A program made the translations under genes and the position numbers. A model generated the notes under the pieces. It had not been told where the DNA came from, made no database searches, and worked only from the letters and a program-made list of their open reading frames with translations. Shown here in pieces: positions 10,971 to 18,804 of a stretch of 64,000 nt of DNA (position 1 is its first letter; every line of letters starts with the position of its first letter). The DNA is from Ralstonia sp. UNC404CL21Col (GTDB lineage Bacteria > Pseudomonadota > Gammaproteobacteria > Burkholderiales > Burkholderiaceae): NCBI RefSeq assembly GCF_000620465.1, contig NZ_JIBE01000004.1:372001-436000 (forward strand), in the 5' to 3' direction.

Positions 10971-12392
10971 TCAGCGCGCGTCGGCTTCGCCGTCGAGATC
11001 GAGATCGCGATTGCGCGATCGCATGCCCATCAGCCGCTCGTAGTTGAGCGAGGCATGGAAGCCGAGGCCATTGCCACCTGCACGTTTGACTTCATACATC
11101 GCGGCATCGGCATTGCGGATGAGCGACTGCGCGTCATGCCCGTCAGTCGGGTACAACGCCACGCCGGCACTCACGCCCATCGACAACACATGGCCTTCCA
11201 CCCGGAACGGCGTCTGCAATTGCTCGATCAGGCGTTCCACGGTTTGCGTGACATCCTCGCGTGTGGCGCAGTGCGTGAGAACGGCGACGAATTCATCGCC
11301 GCCCAGCCGCGCGACCGTGTCGGAGGCGCGCAGCCCGCTGCGCAAGCGCATGGCCGTGGCCTTCAGGACGAGGTCGCCCACGGCATGGCCATACTCATCG
11401 TTGACGGGCTTGAAGCGATCGAGGTCAATGAACACCACGGCGACCTGCCCGCGCGCGCGACGCGCCGCCTGAATGGCGACGAACAGGCGATCGCGAAGCA
11501 GACGTGCGTTCGGCAAGTCCGTCAGCGGATCATGCAGCGCGAGGTGATGGGCCTGATCGAGCGCTGCGCGCCGCTGCGTCACGTCGAGCAGCGTGCCGCT
11601 CACGCGTGTGGCCACGCCCCGGGCATCGCGCTCGGTCACGCGCCCACGCGCGGCCACCCAGATCCATTGGCCATGGCGCGCGCGCATGCGCTGCTCGATT
11701 TCAAAGCTGTCGGCATCGCCCCGCATATGGCGATAGATGCGTCGCGCGCTCAAGGCGGCGTCCTGCGGATGCACCATGGCGTACCACGCATCCGGATCGT
11801 TAGGCAGATCCGTCGGCTCGTAGCCAAGCATGTCGGCCGTCCGGCGGTTGAACGACACATGCCGTGCGCGCGTGGACCAGTCGAACGTACCCAGCCCCGC
11901 GCCGTCGAGCACATAGGCCAGCCGTTGCTCCGACGCGCGCAGCGATTCCAGCGCCAGGCGCCGCGCAGTCACGTCCTGCATCTGCACGACGAGGTGCTGG
12001 CTGCCAGCATCGCGCGCCACCGCCACGTCGGTCTGCACCCACACGGTGGTACCGTCCTGGCGCACCAGGCGCGTTTCCATCGAGAGCGCATCGCGCTGGC
12101 CGGCGAGCAGCGACTCGACACCATGTCGCGTACGTTCAGTGTGATCGGGGTGGCAAAGGTCGAACAGATCGCGCGTGCGCAGCGCCTGTGCTTCGTGACC
12201 GGTCAGCGCGCACAGCGCACGGTTCACGTCGAGGAAGCGACCCTCCGGCGCGCACAGGCCGATTCCTATCGGCGAATGTTCGATCGCAGCCTTATACAAG
12301 TGGTGGTCCTCAAGCATGGCGATGCTGTTTCGCGAATGCGGCAGTCCCGGGGGTGTGCTGGTGTGATGGCCGTTGCGCCGCAGATGCTCCAT
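10971..12392 (-). CDS. PAS-PAS-GGDEF diguanylate cyclase
   Basis: Signalling enzyme predicted to make cyclic di-GMP from two GTP. The protein (473 residues from this ATG) has a first PAS domain (about 30-145), a second PAS/PAC domain (about 150-275) and a C-terminal GGDEF domain with an intact RLGGDEF motif (about 363-368). Eight residues before the motif is an RxxD inhibitory site (RASD), so product feedback inhibition is likely. There is no EAL domain and no obvious membrane segment, suggesting a cytosolic sensor. The start is uncertain: a GTG one codon upstream or an ATG 25 codons downstream (MLEDHH) are alternatives, and none has a strong ribosome-binding site. Confidence 0.92.
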   Translation of the reverse strand: MEHLRRNGHHTSTPPGLPHSRNSIAMLEDHHLYKAAIEHSPIGIGLCAPEGRFLDVNRALCALTGHEAQALRTRDLFDLCHPDHTERTRHGVESLLAGQRDALSMETRLVRQDGTTVWVQTDVAVARDAGSQHLVVQMQDVTARRLALESLRASEQRLAYVLDGAGLGTFDWSTRARHVSFNRRTADMLGYEPTDLPNDPDAWYAMVHPQDAALSARRIYRHMRGDADSFEIEQRMRARHGQWIWVAARGRVTERDARGVATRVSGTLLDVTQRRAALDQAHHLALHDPLTDLPNARLLRDRLFVAIQAARRARGQVAVVFIDLDRFKPVNDEYGHAVGDLVLKATAMRLRSGLRASDTVARLGGDEFVAVLTHCATREDVTQTVERLIEQLQTPFRVEGHVLSMGVSAGVALYPTDGHDAQSLIRNADAAMYEVKRAGGNGLGFHASLNYERLMGMRSRNRDLDLDGEADAR

Positions 12393-12967
12393 CACGCAAT
12401 GCTTTGCGCTGGGCCCCTGCGGTGGTTGCTGGCGTGATCCCCGTAACCGGTCTCGTGGTCTGCGTAGCCCGGCTGGCAGCCGGCAAACAGACCTTGGTGC
12501 GTTGCAAGCGCACGAATCGAGGCGGACTATAGAAGCCGCGAGTTAACGGGGCAATCCCTTCCCGCGAGGGGACATGGACCGCACACGCGCTTTGGGTCCC
12601 CTCGTACGCGAAATGACGCGAAGGAAACGCGCCCCGCGTCATTCCCATCTGCGTTTGTCGACGTCCATTGTCGACACCCGTCCAGCGTCGCCGGACAGGC
12701 GACAACTCTACACGGGTCGCCCCTGCGAGGGAGCTAGCCGTTCGGCTAGGTCTGGCTGCCGCGGCCACCACGCAACCGTTTGCCGCCTCGGCGTGCGGCA
12801 CTCTCCACAATGTGAATGTCTGGAGGTGGAGACAAAGCCCCGGACTTCATCCGGAAGGACGAAACGCGCAACCGGGCAGCTCCGTTACTATTCTTCAATA
12901 TCGCTTCGGGGGGCGAAGTCAGACACGGCGAGCCGCGGCACATCCGCACGCGGTTGTGGGAGGTTGT
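12393..12967. other. 575-base intergenic region with several hairpins, no gene seen
   Basis: This gap separates the divergent cyclase and an unknown gene. On the minus strand the cyclase leader can fold a long hairpin: GGTCTG pairing with CAGACC around an inner CCGGCT/AGCCGG stem (about 12450-12495). On the plus strand are the stem GTCGCC-GGACA-GGCGAC (12687-12703), the perfect stem CTAGCCG-TT-CGGCTAG (12734-12749) and a tandem TTGTCGAC repeat (about 12656-12678). None of these matches a riboswitch class I can name. No credible coding sequence was seen. Confidence 0.4.
12526..12554 (-). promoter_or_regulatory. Probable sigma-70 promoter for the diguanylate cyclase
   Basis: On the minus strand TTGCCC (12554-12549), 17-nt spacer, TATAGT (12531-12526). 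Transcription would begin near 12519 and give a leader of about 125 nt before the cyclase ATG. Confidence 0.5.
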
Positions 12968-13450
12968 ATGGAATTGAGCTTTGTCGCCCCCGGCACGCAC
13001 ACGCATCGTTACGCGCTCAAGCTTGCTGGCCTGCCCGAAAGTACCGAACCGGGCTCGAAACCGGTCGATCCAGCGTGGGTCGACGATGCGCTCACCGCCG
13101 CTGTGCGCGTATTCGATGCGCACCGCGTGCACTTTGCCGATGCCTATTTCGCCTATCGCGCACGCGAGACGGCGCAGCATCCGCCCCGCACCGGCGGCCA
13201 ACCCGGGCCGGCACGCGTGGCGGGCGATCTCCACGATGACACGCCGCTCCTCGCGGATACGTTTGCGATTGCGCAGTTGGCGGCACTTGTTTCGCTGGAA
13301 GCGTCCGGCGTGGCCGATGTCATTGACGTACGGCTGGTCGTGGAACGTCTGCGCGACGACAGCCCCATCCCGCCAACGGACGGCATCGGCGAAGTCACGT
13401 TCGTGGCGGAGCCGACCACGGGTCTGCAGAGCGTGGCAAGCCGGCATTAA
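12968..13450 (+). CDS. Hypothetical protein, 160 residues
   Basis: I do not recognise this protein. It starts at an ATG with an excellent ribosome-binding site (GGGAGG, 4-nt spacer); an open frame upstream lacks such a site and is low-complexity Arg-rich. The product is soluble, without signal peptide or membrane segment. It has an N-terminal stretch MELSFVAPGTHTHRYALKLA, a helix near residues 38-65 that ends in an aromatic patch (HFADAYFAYRARE), a Pro/Gly-rich middle and a hydrophobic helix (FAIAQLAALVSLEASGVAD) near 100-120. Codon usage is like the neighbours, supporting a real gene. It lies behind a hairpin-rich leader and is convergent with the GtrA gene 14 bases away. Confidence 0.65.
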   Translation: MELSFVAPGTHTHRYALKLAGLPESTEPGSKPVDPAWVDDALTAAVRVFDAHRVHFADAYFAYRARETAQHPPRTGGQPGPARVAGDLHDDTPLLADTFAIAQLAALVSLEASGVADVIDVRLVVERLRDDSPIPPTDGIGEVTFVAEPTTGLQSVASRH

Positions 13451-13464
13451 CGCCGCGGGGCCGC

Positions 13465-13977
13465 TCACGGCCCTTTGCGCGGGGGCCGCTCCAGCACGAT
13501 GTCCGGTTGCGGCTCCGTTGGCGCACCGACGGTGTCGGCGTCGCGGAACGTCCAGTGCCGGTGGACGAGGAAGTTGAAAACGGCCGTGATGGCCGAGGCG
13601 AACACCTGGGCGATCAGGTAATACAGCCCGAGCCCCAGGCCGATGGCCATGATCGTGGCGTTGCAGCCAAGCGCGAGAAAGGCCACCAGGCCAAACCGCA
13701 CCATCGCCCCGATATGCCCGCGCGTGCTGTTGAAAACGGCCTGCCGGCTGATGAAGTAGTTGAGCGTGGCCCCGATCACGCTGCCCGCCACCGACGCCCG
13801 CCACGGCGAGACCCCCACCTGCACCAGCCCGAACAAGATCACATAGTGCGCCAGCGTTGCGCCGCCGCCGATCACGATATAGCGCGCAAACTGCTCCACC
13901 GCTGCCCGGAAATGCTGCCGAGACGCCATCCGCGCGCTCACCCCGTTCACTTTGGAACCGACATTGTGCTCGATCAT
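13465..13977 (-). CDS. GtrA-family membrane protein
   Basis: Small polytopic inner-membrane protein of the GtrA family, 170 residues from this start, proposed in other bacteria to flip undecaprenyl-phosphate-linked sugars for surface polysaccharide modification. Four hydrophobic segments are visible: RYIVIGGGATLAHYVILFGL, the GSVIGATLNYFISRQAVF region, the FGLVAFLALGCNATIM region, and the YYLIAQVFASAITAVFNFLV region, followed by the conserved RHWTFRD motif. An ATG 16 codons later (MASRQHF) with GGGGTGAG upstream is an equally good start. No GtrB-type glycosyltransferase partner lies next to it, so its substrate is unknown. The first bases of its leader overlap the divergent PilZ-gene promoter region. 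Confidence 0.85.
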   Translation of the reverse strand: MIEHNVGSKVNGVSARMASRQHFRAAVEQFARYIVIGGGATLAHYVILFGLVQVGVSPWRASVAGSVIGATLNYFISRQAVFNSTRGHIGAMVRFGLVAFLALGCNATIMAIGLGLGLYYLIAQVFASAITAVFNFLVHRHWTFRDADTVGAPTEPQPDIVLERPPRKGP

Positions 13978-14026
13978 GGCTGCCGGGCCGCAACTCGCGT
14001 GCCAGCCTCTGCACAATAAGTGCGCT

Positions 14027-14053
14027 TAAAGTTGTGCAACATTTGGCCGTATA
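14027..14053 (+). promoter_or_regulatory. Candidate sigma-28 (FliA) promoter for the PilZ gene
   Basis: TAAAGTTG at 14027-14034 and GCCGTATA at 14046-14053, with 15 nt between TAAA and GCCG, fit the flagellar sigma-28 layout (TAAAGTTT-N11-GCCGATAA). The -10 half matches at GCCG and the last A. The start codon lies about 35 nt downstream of the predicted transcription start. Confidence 0.55.
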
Positions 14054-14093
14054 GAAACGTGGGGCCCCGCGCGGGTGTGGGCTCCCCATTGCC

Positions 14094-14999
14094 ATGCTCG
14101 AACTTCAACCTCTCGACATTCCGCTTGCGATTCCCCTGCCGTGGCCGATGCTTGACGCCGACGGGCAGCTGCTCGTCCCGAAGGGCGACGTCATCCACTC
14201 GCCGGAGGAAATCGACCTGCTGTGCACGCTGCACCGCCCGCATCGTCAGGCGGACGGCACGCCCGCGCCTGCGCCGGCATTTGCCAATACGCAGTTTCCG
14301 AACACGATGTTCCCCGACATGGCCGACGACCCTGACGGGGAACGTACGATCGCGATGGAGCTGCTGGGCCTGCGCCCGGGCGGCATGCTGACCGTGCGCC
14401 TGACCGCAGGCGCCGGGCAGACCAAAGGTGCCGCGCGCGTCATGGGGTACAGCCCGCAGCGGCATCTGCTCATCACCATGCCCACCGATGGCGGCCGCAC
14501 GGTCATGCCGGTCAAGGATGAATTGGTGGAGATTCACGCCTTCTCGGGCGAGGGCATTGCCACTTTCGAATGCACGGTCATGGCGGTAAGCCGCATTCCG
14601 TTCGAATACGTCGTGCTGTCGCCGCCGCGCCGGATCAAGAACCGCACGTTGCGCAAATCGCTGCGCGTGCGCGCCAATGTGGTCGGCAAGATGCTGGTGA
14701 GCGGCGATCCGCCGCGCATGATCCACATCTCCGACATCAGCACGACCGGCGCGTCGTTCCGCTCGGCGCATCGGCTGGAAGTCAGCGGAGCGCCTGCGCG
14801 CCTGCGCTTTCGCGTCAAAACGCGCGACTACCACTCCGAGCTGGTGGCGGCCGCCCTGGTGCGCAGTGAAAAACCGGCCGACCTGCCCAACGTCTACCAA
14901 TACGGCGTGGAATTCGTCGAACTGCTGGCCGCGCAAAAAATGCTGCTGCAGTGCTTCATCTATGAACAGTTGCTTTGGGGCGGTCAGCGCATGGTGTAA
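14094..14999 (+). CDS. YcgR-like flagellar brake protein with PilZ domain
   Basis: Cyclic di-GMP effector likely to slow flagellar rotation when the nucleotide is high. The 301-residue protein has an N-terminal YcgR-type domain (about 80-175) and a C-terminal PilZ domain (about 180-295). Both c-di-GMP-binding motifs are intact: R187-x3-R191 and D214-x-S216-x2-G219. No signal peptide or membrane helix is present, so it is cytosolic and would act at the motor. The sigma-28-type promoter upstream supports a motility role. The first 75 residues, containing a Pro/Ala-rich stretch, are not obviously part of either domain. No flagellar genes lie in the window. Confidence 0.87.
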   Translation: MLELQPLDIPLAIPLPWPMLDADGQLLVPKGDVIHSPEEIDLLCTLHRPHRQADGTPAPAPAFANTQFPNTMFPDMADDPDGERTIAMELLGLRPGGMLTVRLTAGAGQTKGAARVMGYSPQRHLLITMPTDGGRTVMPVKDELVEIHAFSGEGIATFECTVMAVSRIPFEYVVLSPPRRIKNRTLRKSLRVRANVVGKMLVSGDPPRMIHISDISTTGASFRSAHRLEVSGAPARLRFRVKTRDYHSELVAAALVRSEKPADLPNVYQYGVEFVELLAAQKMLLQCFIYEQLLWGGQRMV

Positions 15000-15093
15000 C
15001 GTGCAGACAGAACTGATATTCGTATCGCTTTGATCAGAATTAATTGCTGCTAAACGTTAAAAAAGTCTACCCGGCCCACACGAAAACATGCCG

Positions 15094-15120
15094 GGAAACG
15101 GCCACCATGGCCGACTTTCC
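15094..15120 (+). other. Hairpin downstream of the PilZ gene
   Basis: CGGCCA-CCA-TGGCCG (15099-15113) with flanking GGAAA/TTTCC that can extend the stem. There is no U tract, so intrinsic termination is doubtful. Further downstream (about 15155) a TATACAAT could be a -10 for the next gene, but no matching -35 was found. Confidence 0.3.
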
Positions 15121-15223
15121 GCTTATGATGCCGCAGGCTTGCTTGTGACAAAGCTATACAATTGACAGTGCATCAAGCGCACGCATTTCCGTTTTAAAGG
15201 CATTTGCAGGACGATCCCCATTT

Positions 15224-16666
15224 ATGAGCCGCGCAAGGTCTGCCGCGCCATCGCGTCTGGATCCCATCTCCGGATTGCCGGACCGCGAGCGATTCGTCCA
15301 GCTGCTGGCTGCCATGCCGCAACCCGCACGCGCGGATGCCATCGGCGCGCTGCTGCTGATCGGCTTCGACCATTTTGCCGAGGCGACCAACACCCTCGGG
15401 CCGCTGGCGGCGCGAGACGTCATCGTCGAATGCGCATCGCGCCTTGAAGCGCTGAGCGTGCCGGCCGCGAATGGCATCGCCCCCATCGTCGGGCGCATCG
15501 GCCCCGAAACATTTGCCGTTGCCTGCGCAGATTTCGCCTCAGTGCAGGATGTGCACGATCTCGCGCGGCGTATCTCTGCGGCGCTCACACGGCCCTTCAT
15601 CACGCACGGTTACGAGCTGGTCTGCTCGTGCAGCATCGGTATGACGCTGTTCGAAAGCATGCCCAGCGATGCGGCGCGGCTCATTGAACAGGCCGACCGC
15701 GCGCTCTACGGCGTGCAGCACGGTGCCGAACAAAGCCCTGCGCTGTATGCCCCGGCGGCCATGCCCCCGCGCACGGCCACCGGCACTGGCGATCCGGGAG
15801 ATGGGGACGATGCAGGCCACAGCGACGGATACGACGCCATCGCCGAACATCCTCGCCTCGCTGCGCAACTGCGCCATGCGCTTGCCCGCCGCCAGTTCAG
15901 CCTGAACCTGCAGCCCCAACTGAGCCTGACCGACGGACGGATCGTCGGCTACGAATTCTTGCTGCGCTGGATCTCTCCGGAATTGGGCGGCGTGGCACCG
16001 GCCGCTTTCCTGCCGATCCTGGAGCAGACCGGCGACATCCGCCAAGTGGGCCACTGGGTGCTCGATAACGCCGCGCAGATGCTGGCCGGGCTGCTGCGCG
16101 AAGAATCGCAGCGCGCGGGGCGCAACAGCCGGCATCAGCCAGGCGTGCATGCGGCCGTCAATTTGTCGGTTGCGCAGCTGCTTGATCCGCAATTGAGCGA
16201 TGTGGTGCGCGACATCGCCGCGCGCCACGCGGTGCCGACCACGCGTCTCGTCTTCGAGATTTCGGAACATACGCTGCACCGTGCCAACGGCGCCGCGCAA
16301 AAGGCGGTGGAAGCGCTGCACGCCTGTGGCGCGCGCGTGGCAGTGGAAGACTTTGGGGCCACTGCGCACAGCCTGGATTGCCTGGCAACGTTCCGCCCGG
16401 ATCAGGTCAAGCTCGATCAGGCCGTCGTCAACGCCGTGACCAACACGAGCGATCAGACCATGCTGCAACGCCTGGTGACGGCCGCGCATGATGCGGGCGT
16501 GCCCGTCACCGCTACGCGCGTGGAAACCGCAGCGCAGCTCGACGCATTGCGCGCCTGCCGGTGCGACGTCATCCAGGGATATTTGCTGTCGCAACCCTTC
16601 CCGGCGCGCTGGATCGACGACACACAAGACGTGATTGCCGAGCGCGCGCGCGATCTGATGCCGTAA
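15224..16666 (+). CDS. GGDEF-EAL protein with degenerate GGDEF site
   Basis: A 480-residue tandem GGDEF-EAL protein without membrane segments. The GGDEF domain (about 10-165) reads GPETF at 93-97 instead of GGDEF, so it is almost certainly not a cyclase and may instead sense GTP or be structural. The EAL domain (about 205-470) reads EFL at 244-246, keeps N313, E345/E348, D376, K396 and E434, but has E375 where catalytic EAL domains have the first Asp of DDFG, and ATRVE where AEGVE is usual. Phosphodiesterase activity is therefore possible but doubtful. Its function may be as a c-di-GMP receptor or regulator of motility, given the neighbours. Confidence 0.88.
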   Translation: MSRARSAAPSRLDPISGLPDRERFVQLLAAMPQPARADAIGALLLIGFDHFAEATNTLGPLAARDVIVECASRLEALSVPAANGIAPIVGRIGPETFAVACADFASVQDVHDLARRISAALTRPFITHGYELVCSCSIGMTLFESMPSDAARLIEQADRALYGVQHGAEQSPALYAPAAMPPRTATGTGDPGDGDDAGHSDGYDAIAEHPRLAAQLRHALARRQFSLNLQPQLSLTDGRIVGYEFLLRWISPELGGVAPAAFLPILEQTGDIRQVGHWVLDNAAQMLAGLLREESQRAGRNSRHQPGVHAAVNLSVAQLLDPQLSDVVRDIAARHAVPTTRLVFEISEHTLHRANGAAQKAVEALHACGARVAVEDFGATAHSLDCLATFRPDQVKLDQAVVNAVTNTSDQTMLQRLVTAAHDAGVPVTATRVETAAQLDALRACRCDVIQGYLLSQPFPARWIDDTQDVIAERARDLMP

Positions 16667-16674
16667 AGGAAAAC

Positions 16675-16701
16675 GCCCTCCCGCGTGCAAAGCGGAAGGG
16701 C
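16675..16701 (-). terminator. Rho-independent terminator of the chemoreceptor gene
   Basis: Read on the minus strand, GCCCTTCCGC pairs with GCGGGAGGGC (one mismatch) around a 7-nt loop and is followed by GTTTTCCTTT. It also lies just after the stop of the convergent GGDEF-EAL gene but has no U tract in that direction. Confidence 0.7.
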
Positions 16702-16730
16702 GCTGCTGGCGCCTGGGTGTGCCGAGCGGT

Positions 16731-18299
16731 TTATGCGTGCTCGACGCGGAAGACCGCCACTGCGCTGCGCAGCGCCTCGGCTTGCTCTTCCAGCGACTCC
16801 GCTGCGGCCGCAGCCTGCTCGACCAGCGCGGCGTTCTGCTGCGTCACCTGATCCATCTGCGTGACGGCCTGGTTGACCTGCTCGATGCCGCTGCTCTGCT
16901 CTTCCGACGCGGCGCTGATCTCGCCCATGATGTCGGTCACGCGGCGCACAGCAACGACCACCTCCTCGATGACCGTACCGGCTTCGGCCACCAGCGTCGA
17001 GCCGTTCTGCACGCGGCCCACTGAATCGCCGATCAGTTCCTTGATCTCCTTGGCCGCCGTGGCGCTGCGCTGCGCGAGGCTGCGCACCTCGCCGGCAACG
17101 ACGGCAAAACCGCGGCCCTGCTCGCCGGCGCGTGCGGCTTCCACCGCGGCATTCAGCGCCAGGATGTTGGTCTGGAACGCAATGCCCTCGATCACGCCGA
17201 TGATGTCGGCGATCTTGCGGCTGCTTTCGTTGATGCCGGCCATGGTGTCCACCACGCGGCCCACGACTTCCCCGCCCTTGACGGCGATGTCCGACGCGTT
17301 GACCGCCAGCGTGCTCGCCTGACGCGCGTTGTCGGCGTTCTGCTTCACGATGCTGGTCAGCTCTTCCATGCTGGAAGCGGTTTCCTCCAGCGACGAGGCC
17401 TGCTGTTCGGTGCGCTGCGAGAGATCGGCATTGCCGGCTGCAATCTGCTTGGTGGCGCTGGCGATCGAATCCGAGCCGGTGCGCACCTGCCCGATGATCT
17501 GCTGCAGGCTCGTTTGCATGGACGACACGGCGTGCATGAGGCGGGCGGTTTCATCGCGGCGGCCGGCGGCGGTCTGGCCCTCCATACGCGCGGCAAGATC
17601 GCCCGATGCCATGCGCTCAAAGACCTGAATGGCACGTTCCAGCGGACGCACCACCGTGCGGCTGAGCACGCCGCGCGCCACGATCGACAGCACCAGCGCG
17701 GCGGCCAGCAAGCCACCGGAAATCCAGATGCTCATCGCATAGCGCGATTGGGAATGGTCGAAGCGCTGCTGACCGTATTTGAAGCGCGCCCCGACCAGCG
17801 GCCCGAGCGCCGTGTCGTAATCGACGAAGAGCTTCGGCACCAGGTTGGTGTTCAGCTCACGGTACGTGGTGAGGTCGCTGCGCTCCAGGGCGGCAATGGC
17901 CGGCTCCAGCGCGGTCTTGACGAACTTGGTGCGGGCGGCGTCGGCAGCTTGCAGCTGCGCGCGGTCGGCATCCGGAATCGGCAGCTTCATGAACTGGGCC
18001 CACGCATCGTTGGCCGAGTTGACCATGGTGTGCGCATCGGCCAGCAGCTTCTTGAGTTCTTCCGGCGACGAGACCGAATCGAAATTGGTCAGGTGAATGC
18101 GCGCCCACAGCAGGTTGATGGTGTCTTTCGCCAGCAGGTCCAAGCCTTTGGCGTCTTCCAGGTACACCGCGCGCAAATCGTCGTTGGTGGCCCGGCCGGT
18201 GGTGATACCCGCGAAGCCGACCACGGCAATCATCACTGCAAATACCGCGACCAGGAACGTCAGCCGCGTGCGAATGCTTGTGTCCATCCACTTCCACAT
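16731..18299 (-). CDS. Methyl-accepting chemotaxis protein (Tar-like)
   Basis: Transmembrane chemoreceptor, 522 residues. TM1 (about 12-33), a periplasmic four-helix-bundle ligand domain (about 34-190), TM2 (about 192-213) and HAMP precede the cytoplasmic signalling domain. That domain has the highly conserved hairpin tip [20 protein letters not shown], and methylation-helix Glu/Gln pairs flank it. No C-terminal CheR-binding pentapeptide (NWETF type) is seen; the protein ends FRVEHA. I chose the ATG at [12 protein letters not shown] because AGGGGAAA lies before it and TM1 follows; the longer open frame upstream has no MCP similarity. A weak sigma-28-like pair (TCTA-N15-GCCGTTAG, about 18414-18388) lies upstream. 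The ligand is unknown. Confidence 0.94.
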   Translation of the reverse strand: MWKWMDTSIRTRLTFLVAVFAVMIAVVGFAGITTGRATNDDLRAVYLEDAKGLDLLAKDTINLLWARIHLTNFDSVSSPEELKKLLADAHTMVNSANDAWAQFMKLPIPDADRAQLQAADAARTKFVKTALEPAIAALERSDLTTYRELNTNLVPKLFVDYDTALGPLVGARFKYGQQRFDHSQSRYAMSIWISGGLLAAALVLSIVARGVLSRTVVRPLERAIQVFERMASGDLAARMEGQTAAGRRDETARLMHAVSSMQTSLQQIIGQVRTGSDSIASATKQIAAGNADLSQRTEQQASSLEETASSMEELTSIVKQNADNARQASTLAVNASDIAVKGGEVVGRVVDTMAGINESSRKIADIIGVIEGIAFQTNILALNAAVEAARAGEQGRGFAVVAGEVRSLAQRSATAAKEIKELIGDSVGRVQNGSTLVAEAGTVIEEVVVAVRRVTDIMGEISAASEEQSSGIEQVNQAVTQMDQVTQQNAALVEQAAAAAESLEEQAEALRSAVAVFRVEHA

Positions 18300-18523
18300 G
18301 TCTTTTTCCCCTGCATGGTTGGGCCGTGCAGCGCTGAAACGGTCTTCCCGCGCCGCTCTTCGGGCACCCTGTTCACTCCCAAAGGTGCTAACGGCAGCGG
18401 ACGGCAGAAATAGAGGGCAGCGCCCCGAATGTCCGGAATGCGCCGCAAGTGATATGCAAGGCGATAAAAAAGATGCGGGGGACGCACCCCACGTGCGCGG
18501 GGTGGCACTAAAATGCGGGTTAC

Positions 18524-18540
18524 GCCACCGCCTTGGTGGC
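18524..18540 (+). other. Hairpin in the entericidin leader
   Basis: GCCACC-GCCTT-GGTGGC, a perfect 6-bp stem between a TAAAAT-type -10 (about 18509) and the lipoprotein start. It could influence mRNA stability; no U tract follows. Confidence 0.35.
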
Positions 18541-18590
18541 AATCACGCGAACATCGTGCGGGATACCGCACGGCTCACAAGGGGATCGAG

Positions 18591-18731
18591 ATGAAGAAAC
18601 TGATCGCACTGCTGGCCCTGGGCTGCGCCGTTCTGGCTGGCTGTAACACGATGGCAGGCATGGGCAAGGACATCCAGACGGGTGGCCAGAAGCTCGAAAA
18701 CGCTGCTGACAACACCAAGCAGAAGATGTAA
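18591..18731 (+). CDS. Entericidin A/B-family small lipoprotein
   Basis: A 46-residue lipoprotein of the entericidin family. The signal peptide MKKLIALLALGCAVLAGC ends in lipobox LAGC (Cys18), followed by NTMAGMGKDIQTGGQKLENAA, the hallmark Gly-rich amphipathic segment of EcnA/EcnB. In E. coli these form a small toxin/antidote-like pair induced in stationary phase by sigma-S; here only one member is present, so a general stress or envelope role is more likely. The start ATG has AAGG about 8 nt upstream, and an in-frame open stretch before it is not coding-like. A strong terminator follows. Confidence 0.9.
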   Translation: MKKLIALLALGCAVLAGCNTMAGMGKDIQTGGQKLENAADNTKQKM

Positions 18732-18767
18732 TGAAGCAACGGCCGGGCAACCCCTGGCCTGCACTGC

Positions 18768-18798
18768 AAAACGCCGCCCTTCGCGGCGTTTTTCTTTT
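18768..18798 (+). terminator. Rho-independent terminator after the entericidin gene
   Basis: AAAACGCCGC-CCTTC-GCGGCGTTTT, a 10-bp perfect stem followed by TCTTTT. It faces the convergent phospholipase D gene, which ends seven bases after it, and the A-rich 5' flank could serve that gene too. Confidence 0.88.
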
Positions 18799-18804
18799 GG
18801 GGCC

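Noticed and set aside
12393..12967. Known riboswitch (c-di-GMP, cobalamin or similar) in the long gap
   Set aside because: I looked for conserved core sequences of these classes and found none; only generic hairpins remain.
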